Assembly: GCF_040958095.1 (NCBI RefSeq)
Contig: NC_091180.1
Coordinates: forward strand, 4,354,505 to 4,418,504
Length of the DNA: 64,000 nucleotides
Direction of reading: 5' to 3'
Origin: Procambarus clarkii
Lineage: Eukaryota; Arthropoda; Malacostraca; Decapoda; Cambaridae
A program made the position numbers and the translations under genes. Shown in pieces: positions 33,526 to 45,952 of this stretch; the stretch's first letter is position 1, and every line of letters starts with the position of its first letter. Below the pieces are notes generated by a model that worked only from the letters and a program-made list of their open reading frames with translations, was not told the origin of the DNA and did no database searches.

Positions 33526-36500
33526 GGTGTAGTCTTGGTGGTGGTTTTAGTCCTGGTTGTGGTCTTAGTCCTGGTGGTAGTCTTAATCCTGGTGGTGGTT
33601 GTAATCCTGGTGGTGTCTACATGACTACAACCACCACCAGGTGGTTGTAGTCATGGTGGTTGTAGTCCTGGTGGTGGTTGTATTTCTGATGGTGGTTGTA
33701 GTCGTAGTGGTGGTTGTAGTCGTGGTGGTGGTCGTAGTTCTGGTGGTGGTGTAAGTCCAGGTGGTGGTCCTAGTCCTATTGGTGGGTATAGACCTAGTGG
33801 TAGTTGTAGTCCTGGTTCTAGTCGTGGTGGTGGTTGTAGTCGTGGTGGTGTTCTTAGTCCTGGTGGTGGGTGAATTCTTGGTGATGGTCGTAATCCTGGT
33901 GATGGTCGTAGTCCATGTAGTGGTCATAGTCCAGGTGCTGGTTGTAATCCTGGTGGTGGTCGTAGTCCTAGTGGTGGTCGTAGTCCTGGTGGTGGTCGTA
34001 GTCCTGGTTGTGGTCGAAGTCCTTGTGGTGGTGTTAGTTCTGGTGTGGGTGTAGTCCTGGTGGTGGTCGTAGTCCTGGTGGTAGTCGTTGTCATGATGGT
34101 CGTAGTCCTGGAGTTGATTGTACTCCTGGTGGTGGTTGTAGAACTGGTGGTGGTTGTAGTCCTGGTGGTGGGCGTAGTTCTAGTGGTGGTTGTAGACCTG
34201 GTGGTGATTGTAGTCATGTTGGTGGTTGTAGACCTGTTGTTGGTTGCAGTCGTGGTGGTGGTTGTAGTCCTGGTGGAGGTCTTAGTCCTGGGTGATGGGT
34301 GTAGTCTTGGTGATGGTCGTAATCCTGGTGGTGGTTGTAGTGCTGGTGGTGGTTGTAGTCCTGGTGGTGGTCCTTGGCCTGATGGTGGTTGTAGTCCTGG
34401 TGGTGGTCTTAATCCTGGTGGTGGTTGTAATCCTGTTGGTTGTCCTAGTCCTGATGGTGGTTGTAGTCCTGGAGGTGGGTGTAGTCCTGGTGGTGGTCGT
34501 AGTCCTGGTGGTGGGTGTAGTCCTGGAGGAGGTCTTAGTCCAGGTGGTGGTTGTAGTCCAGGTGAGGGTTGTAGTCCTGGTGGTGGTGGTAGTCCTGGTG
34601 GTGGTGTTAGTTCTAGTGGTGGTCCTAGTCCTAGTGGTTGTTGTATACCTAGTGGTGGTTGTAGTCCTGGTGGTGGTCGTAGTCCTTGTGGTGTTCGTAG
34701 TCCTGGTGGTGGTCGTGGTCCTGGTGGTGGTCTTAACCCTGGTGGTGGTTGTAATCCTGTTGGTGGTTGTAGTCCTGGTAGTGGTCGTAGTCCTGGTGGT
34801 GGTGTTAGTTCTAGTGGTGGTCCTAGTCCTAGTGGTTGTTGTATACCTAGTGGTGGTTGTAGTCCTGGTGGTGGTCGTAGTCCTTGTGGTGTTCGTAGTC
34901 CTGGTGGTGGTCGTGGTCCTGGTGGTGGTCTTAACCCTGGTGGTGGTTGTAATCCTGTTGGTGGTTGTAGTCCTGGTGGTGGTCGTAGTCCTGATGGTGG
35001 TTGTAGTCCTGGTGGTGGCTATAATCCTGGTGGTGGTCCTAGTCCTGGTGGTGGTCTTATTCATGGTGGTGGTCTTATTCTTGATGGTGGTCCTAGTACT
35101 GGTGGTGGTTGTAGTCGTCGTGGTGGTTGTAGTCCTGGTGGTGGTCGTTGTCATAGTGGTGGTCGTAGTCCTGGTGGTGGTCGAAGTCATGGTGAAGGTC
35201 GTAGTCCTAGTGGTGGTTGTAGTCCTCGTGGTCGTTGTAGACCTGGTGGTGGTTGTAGCCATGTTGGTGGTTGTAGAGCTGTTGGTGGTTGTAGTCCTTG
35301 GTGTGGTCGTAGTCATGGTGGTGGTCGTAATCCTGGTGGTGATTGTTGTCCTGGTGGTGGTTGTAGTCCTGGTGGTGGTCCTAGTCCTGATGGTGGTTGT
35401 AGTCCTGGTGGTGGTTGTAGTCCTGGTTGTGGTCGTAGTCCTGGTGGTGGTCTTAATCCTGGTGGTGGTTGTAATCCTGGTGGTGGTTGTAGTCCTGGTG
35501 GTGGTTATGTTCCTGATGGTGGTTGTAGTCGTGGTGGTGGTTGTAGTCGTGGTGGTGTTCTTAGTCCTGGTGGTGGTTGTAGTCCTGGTTTGGGTTGTAG
35601 TCCTGGTGGTGGTCGTAGTCCTGGTGGTGGTGCTAGTCCTGGTGGTGGTCATAGTCCTGGTGGTGGTCATAGTCCAGGCGGTGGTTGTAATCCTGGTGAG
35701 GGTTGTATTCCTGGTTGTGGTCGTAGTCCTGGTGGTGGTTGTAGTCGTAGTGGTAGTTGTAGTCGTGGTGGTGTTCCTAGTCCTGGTGATGGTCGTAATC
35801 CTGGTGTTGGTCGTAGTCCATGTGGTGGTTGTAATCTTGGTGAGGGTTGTAGTCCTAGTTATGGTCTTGGTCCTGGTGGTGGTTGTAGTCGTGGTGGTGG
35901 TTGTAGTTCTGGTGGTGGTCGTAGTCCTGGTGGTGGTTGTAATCCTGGTGGTGGTCGAAGTCCTTGTGGTGGTGTTAGTTCTGGTGGTGGTTGTAGTCCT
36001 GGTGGTGGTCGTAGTCCTGGTGGTAGTCGTTGTCATTGTGGTCGTAGTCCTGGTGGTTGTTGTAGTCCTGGTGGTGGTTGTAGAACTGGTGGTGGTCGTA
36101 GTTCTGGTGGTGGTTGTAGTCATGGTGGTGGTTGTAGACCTGTTGGTGGTTGCAGTCCTGGTGGTGGTTGTAGTCCTGGTGGTGGTCCTCGGCCTGATGG
36201 TGGTTGTAGTCCTGGTGGTGGTTGTAGTCCTGGTGGTAGTCGTAGTCCTGGTGGTGGTCTTAATCCTGGTGGTGGTTGTAGACCTAATGGTGGTTGTAGT
36301 CGTGGTGGTGGTTGTAGTTGTGGTGGTGGTCTTATTCCTGGTAGTGGTTGTAGTCCTGATGATGGTTGTAGTTCTAGTGGTGGTGGTCGTAGTCCTGTTG
36401 GTGGTCGATGTCCTTGTGGTAGTCGTTGTCATGGTGGTCGTAGTCCTGGTGGTGGTTGTAGTCCTGGTGGTGGTCGTTGTCCTGGTGGTAGTCGTTGTCA

Positions 36501-38310
36501 TGGTGGTCGTAGTCCTGGTGGTGGTTGTAGTCCTGGTGGTGGTTGTGGAACTGGTGGTGGTTGTAGTCCTGGTGGTGGTCGTAGTACTGGTGGTGGTTGT
36601 AGTTCTGGTGGTGGTTGTAGACCTGGTGGTGGTCGTAGTCCTGGTGGTGGTTGTAGTCCTGGTGGTGGTTGTGGAACTGGTGGTGGTTGTAGTCCTGGTG
36701 GTGGTCGTAGTACTGGTGGTGGTTGTAGTTCTGGTGGTGGTTGTAGTTCTGGTGGTGGTTGTAGTCCTGGTGGTGGTCGTTGTCCTGGTGGTAGTCGTTG
36801 TCATGGTGGTCGTAGTCCTGGTGGTGGTTGTAGTCCTGGTGGTGGTTGTGGAACTGGTGGTGGTTGTAGTCCTGGTGGTGGTCGTAGTACTGGTGGTGGT
36901 TGTAGTTCTGGTGGTGGTTGTAGACCTGGTGGAGGTTGTAGTCCTGGTGGAGGTCTTAGTCCTGGTGGTGGTTGTAGTCTTGGTAATGGTCGTAATCCTG
37001 GTGGTGGTTGTAGTGCTGGTGGTGGTTGTAGTCCTTGTGGTGGTCCTAGGCCTTATGGTGGTTGTAGTCCTGGTGGTGGTTGTAGTTCTGGTGGTGGTTG
37101 TAGACCTGGTGGTGGTTGTTGAAGACCTGTTGGTGGTTGCAATCCTGGTGGTGGTTGTAGTCCCGGTGTTGGTCTTAGTCCTGGTGGTGGTCCTTATCCT
37201 GGTGGTGGTTGTAATCATGTTGGTGGTCCTAGTCCTGATGGTGGTTGTAGTCCTGGTGGGGGTTGTAGTCCTGGTGGTGTACTAGTCCTGGTTGTGGTCT
37301 TATTCCTGATGGTGTCCTAGTCCTGGTGGTGGTTGTAGTCCTGGTGGTGGGTGTAGTCCTGGTGGTGGTCGTAGTCCAGGTGGTGGGTGTAGTCCTGGTG
37401 GAGGTCTTAGTCCAGGTGGTGGTTGTAGTCCTGGTGACGGTTGTAGTCCTGTTGGTGGTCGTAGTCCTTGTGGTGGTCGTAGTCCTGGTGGTGGTCGTAG
37501 TCCTGGTGGTGGTCGTAGTCCTGGTGGTGGTTGTACTCCTGGTGGTGGTCGTAGTCCTTGTGGTGGTCGTAGTCCTGGTGGTGGTCGTAGTCCTGGTGGT
37601 GGTATTAATCCTGGTGGTGGTTGTAATCCTGTTGGTGGTCGTGGTCCTAGTCCTGATGGTGGTTGTAGTCCTGGTGGTGGTTGTAGTCCTGGTGGTGGTC
37701 CTAGTCCTGGTGGTGGTCTTAGTCCTGGTGGTGGTTGCAGTCGTGGTGGTGGTTGTAGTCCTGGTGGTGGTCTTAGTCCTGGTGGTGGTTGCAGTCGTGG
37801 TGGTGGTCGTAGTCCTGGTGGTGGTCGTAGTCATGGTGGTGGTTGCAGTCGTGGTGGTGGTTGTAGTCCTGGTGGTGGTCTTAGTCCTGGTGGTGGTTGC
37901 AGTCGTGGTGGTGGTCGTAGTCCTGGTGGTGGTCGTAGTCATGGTGGTGGTCGTAGTCCTGGTGGTAGGTGTAATCCTTGTGGTGGTCGTAGTCCTGGTG
38001 GTGGGCTTAGTTTTGGTGGTGTTGTAGTCCTAGTGAGCATTGTAGTTCTGGTGGTTGTCGTAGTCCTGGTGGTGGTTGTCTTAGTACTTCTGGTGGTTGT
38101 AGTCCTGGTGGTGGTTGTAGTCCTGGTAGTGGTTGTCTTAGTCCTGGTGGTGGTTGTCTTAGTACTAGTGGTGGTTGTAGTCCTGGTGGTGGTTGTAGTC
38201 CTGGTGGTGGTTGTAGTCTTGGTGGTGGTTGTCTTAGTCCTGGTGGTGGTTGTCTTAGTCCTGGTGGTGGTTGTAGTCCTGGTGATGGTTGTAGTCCTGG
38301 TGGTGGTTGT
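33526..38310. repeat. 18-bp G-rich minisatellite, block 4 (first 5 bp are the right GGTGT duplication)
   Basis: About 265 copies continuing block 3 beyond the solo LTR. Near 33615-33650 a short stretch reads CTACAACCACCACCAGG, that is, the opposite orientation: a small inverted segment. Multi-unit duplications are visible, for example the ~190-bp segment at 34600-34790 repeated at 34800-34990, and 36530-36760 repeated at 36830-36930. Confidence 0.95.
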
Positions 38311-38316
38311 AGTCCT

Positions 38317-38598
38317 ATGGCAACTGGGAACGAATATAAACGACATAAACGATATAAACTTTGGGACCATAGATTCTTATACCTGCTTACAGCAAACCTC
38401 TTCCATTCCACAACAGCCAGAGCTGCCGGCGTGCGATATGACCCTCTGGTCTCGACGAAAATATTCAATACGCTACAAGCCATTTTCTCCTCTGCAAAGT
38501 TGGTGTTACATACACTGATGCGTCCAAGGACTCAAGGAGGAATAATTTCACGCCTCGCTAGCCTGGAACAATTGGTAATTCCAGAAGCCTTGCTGTAA
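38317..38598 (+). other. unclassified 94-codon open frame
   Basis: ATG at 38317, right after the minisatellite. The predicted product is basic at its N-terminus with no motif I recognise. The alternative frame on the same strand shows YTDASKD, faintly like an RNase H start, but nothing else supports that. It is probably a chance ORF or a retroelement scrap. Confidence 0.2.
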
Positions 38599-38639
38599 AG
38601 AAATGGCCGTGGATAAAGCTTTACCTCGGCGCTATGGTA

Positions 38640-38715
38640 AGCAGACTAAGCAGTACGGCAGGCAGACATGGCAGTATGGCTGGCAGACATGACAGTATGG
38701 CTGGCAGACATGGCA
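38640..38715. repeat. three-copy 22-bp repeat
   Basis: GGCAGACATGGCAGTATGGCT-like units in tandem. Confidence 0.7.
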
Positions 38716-38732
38716 GCTGCAAATCCCTCTGA

Positions 38733-38932
38733 CACCAGCCCGTCCTCCTAAGGCTTCACAACGTCATGAAACTATCGCACTAAAGTACCTTTATCCTAAC
38801 CTGCCAGAGGACCCAAAACAAAAGCGGGCCAGTATATCAATCTCGCAAGCCGCTACCATTTTCTGGTACGACGATTTTTGGCCTTACAGTATACGTCAGA
38901 ATGCGACGCTTTATTAAGAGGACGGGTTGGTG
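38733..38932. mobile_element. short MITE with CACCARCCCGTCCTC terminal inverted repeats
   Basis: The left end CACCAGCCCGTCCTCCTAA matches the reverse complement of the right end (CACCAACCCGTCCTCTTAA). There is no coding content in 200 bp. It shares its ends with the larger element at 42365-42724. Confidence 0.65.
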
Positions 38933-39706
38933 ACACAACTGGGCTTTGGACAATAACAACAGATTCGGCGCCAATTGACATTAATTTGGCTATTAAACGA
39001 AATGAGTAGCGGGAATGGTCGGATAAATTTAATCGACAGTAATAACAAAACCTACCAACAGATGGCGCTGACAGCATCATATTTGATTTAATGGATATCG
39101 TTTTTGTAATTTTATACCGAATATAAAGCGAATAATTGCAGGATATCCGTAATGAGGAGTGATTTGGCTGCTTACCAACAGCCTGCGTGCAGAGTATTGC
39201 ACAGGAGACATTCTGTGGGATGATGCCAGGTCACCGATATGGTAACCAACTCCGCTACTAAACAAAAGATGGCGCTTGAGTTAGCTCATGCACCATATCT
39301 GAACCTGAGTTGTCTATATGTAACTGTACTCACACTGTATCATATCTATAGGTAACTGTTCTCACACTCAATTATATCTATATGTAACTGTACTCACACT
39401 GTATTATATATATATATATATATATATGTAACTGAGAGTTGCAATAACGTTTCTTCCAAGTGATTATTCTTTTCAAACCTAACAAATGCCTAACCTATCC
39501 TAACCTAACCAATGCCTAACGAAACCTACGCCTATCAATGCCTAGATTTGTCATATATTATACAATAATACGTTTCTTCCAAGTAATGTTCAGAATCTTA
39601 TCACTAACAAACTTACCAGTCTTTGATATAAATTATGAAATTATGTATAAGTCTTCCCGCTTTGTTAACTACAACTGTAAGTCGCCATAATACAATGCGG
39701 TAGTCG

Positions 39707-39708
<2 letters not shown>
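38933..39708. other. no gene; contains 3 x ~45-bp repeat
   Basis: 39310-39400 has three copies of a CTATATGTAACTGTACTCACACTGTA-type unit; a short (TA)n run follows at 39402-39426. 39480-39530 has loose CCTAACC runs. Otherwise nothing is recognised. Confidence 0.55.

Positions 39709-39783
<75 letters not shown>
39709..39783. repeat. (TA)n tract
   Basis: Pure TA dinucleotide run abutting the first foldback MITE. Confidence 0.97.
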
Positions 39784-39787
<4 letters not shown>

Positions 39788-40174
39788 GTACCTAGTAGCC
39801 AGAACGCACTTCTCAGCCTACTATGCAAGGCCCGATTTGCCTAATAAGCCAAGTTTTCATGAATTAATGTTTTTTCGACTACCTAACCTACCTAACCTAA
39901 CCTAACCTAACTTTTTCGGCTACCTAACTTAACCTAACCTATAAAGATAGGTTAGGTTAGGTTAGGTAGGGTTGGTTAGGTTCGGTCATATATCTACCTT
40001 AATTTTAACTCCAAAAAAAAAGAATTGACCTCATGCATAATGAAATGGGTAGCTTTATCATTTCATAAGAAAAAAATTAGAGAAAATATATTAATTCAGG
40101 AAAACTTGGCTTATTAGGCAAATCGGGCCTTGCATAGTAGGCTGAGAAGTGCTTTCTGGCTACTAGGTACGACA
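39784..40174. mobile_element. foldback MITE copy 1 (telomere-like core)
   Basis: 391 bp. TGTCGTACCTAGTAGCC at one end and its inverse at the other. Inverted similarity extends ~80 bp inwards (GCACTTCTCAGCCTACTATG, GCCTAATAAGCCAAG). The centre holds (CCTAA)n followed by inverted (TTAGG)n around TATAAAGATA. Both ends abut TA dinucleotides. No coding content. Confidence 0.88.
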
Positions 40175-40196
40175 TATATATATATATATATATATA

Positions 40197-40854
<658 letters not shown>

Positions 40855-40920
<66 letters not shown>
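40855..40920. repeat. (TA)n tract
   Basis: TA run between MITE copies 2 and 3. Confidence 0.97.
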
Positions 40921-41450
<530 letters not shown>

Positions 41451-41699
41451 TGACAGTGTCAGACCACGGAGGAAAATTGAAACAGAAATTTCCTTAAGTA
41501 CTTTCGTATATTAATACATCTTCGAAGGAGGGGTTTTACAGGTCGAGTACTGGACATATAGGCAGGAGAGAATGGTGGAGTGAGGTGAGGTACAATACGT
41601 GGACACTGCAGACGGCCTGTTGGCCCATCCGATGCAACAACCACACACAGGCCCACACATGGATAATTATAGTATAAAATAGTAAATATTTACAATGAA

Positions 41700-42090
41700 T
41701 TAGTGAAACAAATGTGTTCCAATGATCCTACTCAAATCGCCCTTTAATTGATCTATTAAAAATGGATGTAAGTTATATAAACCACTGCTAATGTTCAAAT
41801 TACTTTCTTTTGTCATCTGTATCAAAGCAGATTTAATTATGTTTCTGTTATAGGTGCTTTTACAATTCGTTATTGAAGAAGCCATCTCCCAATCAATTTG
41901 GTGAGCATCTTCTGACAGATGAACAAACAAAGCATTAGACAATTGGCCATGTCTTACAGAGTATTTATGTTGCGAAATTCTACATTTCAAATCTTTAGAT
42001 GTTTGCCCAACATTGAACTTATTACAGTCTTTAAAAGGTATTTTATAAATGACACAATTATCACTACGAGGGCTGTTCCTAACTAATAGC
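41700..42090 (-). pseudogene. PLE GIY-YIG endonuclease domain
   Basis: Encodes NCVIYKIPFKDCNKF, then NVGQTSKDLKCRISQHKYSVR. This is the GIY-YIG pattern with FNVG in place of YIG, the conserved Arg of the C-R-I helix, and the H-x-x-S-V-R that follows in PLEs. An in-frame TAG at ~42088-42090 separates it from the upstream linker. The C-terminal ~60 residues run to the stop at 41700. Confidence 0.8.
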
Positions 42091-42364
42091 TAACCAACAG
42101 TATTTTCGTAGCTAAACAATACATGTATATTAAAAAGTTTCAAGGCCTTGACAATATTCTCAAACCCAGAGAAATATGGTAAACATAACACATTCTTTGG
42201 GCGAATTCTTTCTCTGCATATATTATTATAATATGTACGACGTGCTTTGCTACGGCAAACTTCCAAAAAACTCAGTGGGTAACAAAGCTTGAGACCAATC
42301 GAATCAATATTCTTAAACTCTTCGTCTAAGAATTCTGGACTCACAACTCGAAGAGCTCTTAGAT
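42090..42364 (-). pseudogene. PLE linker between RT and endonuclease
   Basis: Contains VSPEFLDEEFKNI, then KNVLCLPYFSGFENI and a FSYENT segment, the conserved connector of animal PLE proteins. It is cut on its N-terminal side by the MITE. Confidence 0.75.
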
Positions 42365-42724
42365 CAACCTGTCCTCTTAAAAAGAACGTCGCTTTTGGCC
42401 GTTTGCCCGTATGGCCGAATATGGACGTAATTTGAAAATGAAAAAAAAATAATAATATAAATTTGGGATTTTTTTCAACAACAGTAAGTTAAGGGTCCTC
42501 TGATAGGTTAGGTGGGCAGGAAATTCTCATAAAGTTTCAAAATGGTATGAAAAACGTAAATGGAGAGAATCCTTTTCTAAGCTGGCCGAGTAAGCCGGAC
42601 GACTCAAACAGAAAACGAAACAGTACGTCACTTTTGTGAGTCGATTTCATTTCAAATTACTTCCAAATTTGGCCATAGCGTGTATACGAGCCAAAAGTGA
42701 CGTTATTTTTAAGAGGACGGGTTG
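42365..42724. mobile_element. 360-bp MITE inserted in the PLE
   Basis: Terminal inverted repeats CAACCTGTCCTCTTAAAAA and (inverse) CAACCCGTCCTCTTAAAAA, extending imperfectly through AACGTC-CTTTTGGC. No coding content. Related to 38733-38932 by its ends. Confidence 0.8.
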
Positions 42725-43125
42725 CTTATATACATTGAAGAAAAAATTGACTTTTTCACATTGTATCTATGCCCTGAAAAATAATGAACATAAGATAAAT
42801 TATTCGTAGGTTTTCTGTAGACAGTAAACTTTAGTGAAAAATCTTCCCTATGAATAAGTACATCTAGGAATGGCAAACATTTATCAATTTCAGTCTCCAT
42901 AGTAAATTTTATAGAGGTGAATTGATCATTAAGTTTGGCTACAAATTCGTCTGTGTTTACACCTGAAGGCCATATACACAAAATATAGCATCAACATATC
43001 TAAACAATGGAATGATTCCAGGAGTTATTTTTGAAACAAATTTCTTTTCGAAGAATTCCATGTACAAGTTTAAAAGCAATGGCGATAAAGGATTCCCCAT
43101 TGCCATTCCAAATTCTTTAATGCAC
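42725..43125 (-). pseudogene. PLE reverse transcriptase fragment
   Basis: Encodes FGMAMGNPLSPLLLNLYMEFFE (RT motif 4/5 region; positions 43050-43115) and RYVDAIF, where the second Asp of YVDD is Ala. After a frame change follow FTMETEIDKCLPFLDVLIHR and FTVYRKPTNNLSYVH of the PLE thumb. The altered catalytic box and frame changes make it inactive. Confidence 0.8.
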
Positions 43126-43144
43126 AACTTAGTGCATTAAGTTG

Positions 43145-43290
43145 TTGCATTAAAAAGTTGTGCATTAAAGAATGTAAATTTACCTTTAATAATGAGTATT
43201 ATTTACAGACTTTTGGAATGGCAATGGGGAATCCTTTATCACCATTGCTTTCAAACTTGTACATGGAATTTTTCGAAAAGAAATTTGTTC
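43145..43290 (+). pseudogene. PLE RT fragment in opposite orientation
   Basis: Encodes LCIKECKFTFNNEYYL, then QTFGMAMGNPLSPLLSN and LYMEFFEKKFVP. It is the same RT segment as 43000-43125 but on the plus strand, so the two fragments are head to head with a ~20-bp centre. It ends abruptly at ~43290. Confidence 0.8.
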
Positions 43291-43998
43291 CCTAGTATTC
43301 GTCGTGAAGTGGCCTAACAGCGAGGCTGATTGATACGTGCCAGCTATAGGCTGGACTGTTATTGTGGGCCTTCACGACGGGGCACCCAGTGGAATTGTGA
43401 TTTGGCTGGCCTGTGGCCAGGGTAGATTCATCGTGGTTTCCTGGTACCTGCAGAGGGTTGTGCCACGGAATGGGAAACCAGGCAAGACTACACGGAGTGA
43501 GCATCGCCTAGTGTTCAGCGTCTTCAGAGGGAGACGAAGATGTATATTGTGTAGTAATATTTCCCATTTGTGACTTTTGTTTATATATGGTGGTGGAAAA
43601 AAAATTATATATATAGAGAAAGTGATAAACTTGTGTATTTAGTGTACCTTCCCCTGTTTATTTCTCTTACATTACGGAGCTCACCCCTTGAAAGCCTCTA
43701 CTAACTTGGAGCCGGATACCCAAACTCTTATACCATCATAGAAGAACCCGGTTGCATCCCATGAGGGCCGTAACATACTAGGGCAAATAATATGAAATAG
43801 GACACTTAAAGTGTACTTGGACACAAGATGCGGTGTAAAGATATCTGGTGAGAGGTTCGGCTTCTATCCGTAACTTTAGTCTCGGGATTCTTGATCACTA
43901 ACGATACCTCGTTGGTGGGTTTCTTCTCCGAATATTTTTGCGCGCTCGGCTTAATTTAATCAACAAAAAATGCCCAAAACTGAGCGGTTGTTTTCTAG
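43291..43998. other. no gene recognised
   Basis: ~700 bp of moderate GC. GACGGGGCACCC and CACGACG phrases and a stretch ending TTTCTCTTACATTACGGAGCTC could be part of an LTR, but no partner or TG...CA bounds are visible. Confidence 0.4.

Positions 43999-44001
<3 letters not shown>

Positions 44002-44092
<91 letters not shown>
44002..44092. repeat. (TA)n tract
   Basis: TA run bounding the left side of the SINE palindrome. Confidence 0.97.
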
Positions 44093-44093
<1 letters not shown>

Positions 44094-44580
44094 GCGAACA
44101 AGCCTGAATGGTCCCCAGGACAATATGCAACTGAAAACTCACACCCCAGAAGTGACTCGAACCCATACTCCCAGGAGCAACGCAACTGGTATGTACAAGA
44201 CGCCTTAATCCACTTGACCATCACGACCGGACATAATGAGGTGATAGCCGAGGCTATTTGAACCACCCCAACGCCGGCACTCGGATAGTAATCTTGGGCA
44301 TAGCATTTTACCAAATCACCTCATTCTTTGGGGCACACGTGAGGAACACAAATGCGAACAAGCCTGAATGGTCCCCAGGACAATATGCAACTGAAAACTC
44401 ACACCCCAGAAGTGACTCGAACCCATACTCCCAGGAGCAACGCAACTGGTATGTACAAGACGCCTTAATCCACTTGACCATCACGACCGGACATAATGAG
44501 GTGATAGCCGAAGCTATTTGAACCACCCCACCGCCGGCACTCGGATAGTAATCTTGGGCATAGCATTTTACCAAATCACT
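44093..44580 (-). mobile_element. two tandem tRNA-derived SINE copies (minus), left arm of palindrome
   Basis: Period 260 bp. Each copy, read on the minus strand, has a tRNA-like head (GTCGTGATGGTCAAGTGG box A; GGTTCGAGTCA box B; a long variable-arm region as in Ser/Leu tRNAs) and a tail with GTTTTCAGTTGCATATTGTC and GGCTTGTTCGCA. The outer copy is cut at 44093 by (TA)n. Confidence 0.85.
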
Positions 44581-44587
44581 ATCACTC

Positions 44588-45271
44588 AGATTACTATCCG
44601 AGTGCCGGCGGTGGGGTGGTTCAAATAGCCTCGGCTATCACCTCATTATGTCCGGTCGTGATGGTCAAGTGGATTAAGGCGTCTTGTACATACCAGTTGC
44701 GTTGCTCCTGGGAGTATGGGTTTGAGTCACTTCTGGGGTGTGAGTTTTCAGTTGCATATTGTCCTGGGGATCATTCAGGCTTGTTCGCATTTGTGTTCCT
44801 CACGTGTGCCCCAAAGAATGAGGTGATTTGGTAAAATGCTATGCCCAAGATTACTATCCGAGTGCCGGCGGTGGGGTGGTTCAAATAGCCTCGGCTATCA
44901 CCTTATTATGTCCGGTCGTGATGGTCAAGTGGATTAAGGCGTCTTGTACATACCAGTTGCGTTGCTCCTGGGAGTATGGGTTCGAGTCACTTCTGGGGTG
45001 TGAGTTTTCAGTTGCATATTGTCCTGGGGACCATTCAGGCTTGTTTGCATTTGTGTTCTTCACGTGTGCCCCAAAGAATGAGGTGATTTGGTAAAATGCT
45101 ATGCCCAAGATTACTATCCGAGTGCCGGCGGTGGGGTGGTTCAAATAGCCTCGGCTATCACCTCATTATGTCCGGTCGTGATGGTCAAGTGGATTAAGGC
45201 GTCTTGTACATACCAGTTGCGTTGCTCCTGGGAGTATGGGTTCGAGTCACTTCTGGGGTGTGAGTTTTCAG

Positions 45272-45272
<1 letters not shown>
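44588..45272 (+). mobile_element. three tandem tRNA-derived SINE copies (plus), right arm of palindrome
   Basis: Copies start at 44589, 44849 and 45109, an exact 260-bp period. The third is cut at 45272 by (TA)n inside GAGTTTTCAGTT. Copies are nearly identical to the left-arm copies in reverse complement. Open frames of 72-93 codons across them are by-products. Confidence 0.85.

Positions 45273-45354
<82 letters not shown>
45273..45354. repeat. (TA)n tract
   Basis: TA run between the SINE array and MITE copy 4. Confidence 0.97.
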
Positions 45355-45358
<4 letters not shown>

Positions 45359-45732
45359 GTACTAAGTAGCCAGAACGCACTTCTCAGCCTACTATGCAAG
45401 GCCCAATTTGCCTAATAAGCCAGGTTTTCATGAATTAATTGTTTTTCGACTACCTAACCTACCTAACCTAACCTAACCTAACTTTTAGAGCTACCTAACC
45501 CAATCTAACCTATAAAGATAGGTTAGGTAGGGTTGGTTAGGTTCGGTCATATATCTACGTTATTTTAAACTCCAGTAAAAAAGAATTGACCTCATACTTA
45601 ATGAAATGGGTAGCTTTATCATTTCATAAGAAAAAAATTAGAGAAAATATATTAATTCAGGAAAACTTGGCTTATTGGGCAAATCGGGCCTTGCATAGTA
45701 GGCCGAGAAGTGCGTTCTGGCTACTAGGTACG

Positions 45733-45735
<3 letters not shown>
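45355..45735. mobile_element. foldback MITE copy 4
   Basis: Same ends and core as copy 1; orientation as copy 1. The core is slightly shorter. Confidence 0.87.

Positions 45736-45742
<7 letters not shown>

Positions 45743-45796
<54 letters not shown>
45743..45796. repeat. (TA)n tract
   Basis: TA run, preceded by (CA)n. Confidence 0.95.
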
Positions 45797-45798
<2 letters not shown>

Positions 45799-45905
45799 CT
45801 GAAAACTCACACCCCAGAAGTGACTCGAACCCATACTCCCACAACTGGTATGTACAGGGACGCCTTAATCCGCTTGACCATCACGACCGGACATAAGGAA
45901 GTGAA
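45797..45905 (-). mobile_element. SINE fragment
   Basis: Minus-strand tRNA-like part of the 260-bp SINE (GACTCGAACCCATACTCCC is the inverse of box B), with a ~13-bp deletion after it, bounded on both sides by (TA)n. Confidence 0.75.

Positions 45906-45948
<43 letters not shown>
45906..45948. repeat. (TA)n tract
   Basis: TA run. Confidence 0.95.

Positions 45949-45952
<4 letters not shown>

Noticed and set aside
17540..38310. Very long open frames (200-1000 codons) of Val/Leu, Ser-Pro-Gly and Thr-Arg repeats
   Set aside because: They are translations of 18-bp minisatellite units lacking stops; several frames on both strands are open at once.
38480..38600. RNase H fragment (YTDASKD)
   Set aside because: Seven residues only; no further catalytic motif, and a stop follows.
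43291..43760. LTR of a further retrotransposon
   Set aside because: No TG...CA bounds, no second copy, no internal coding region seen.
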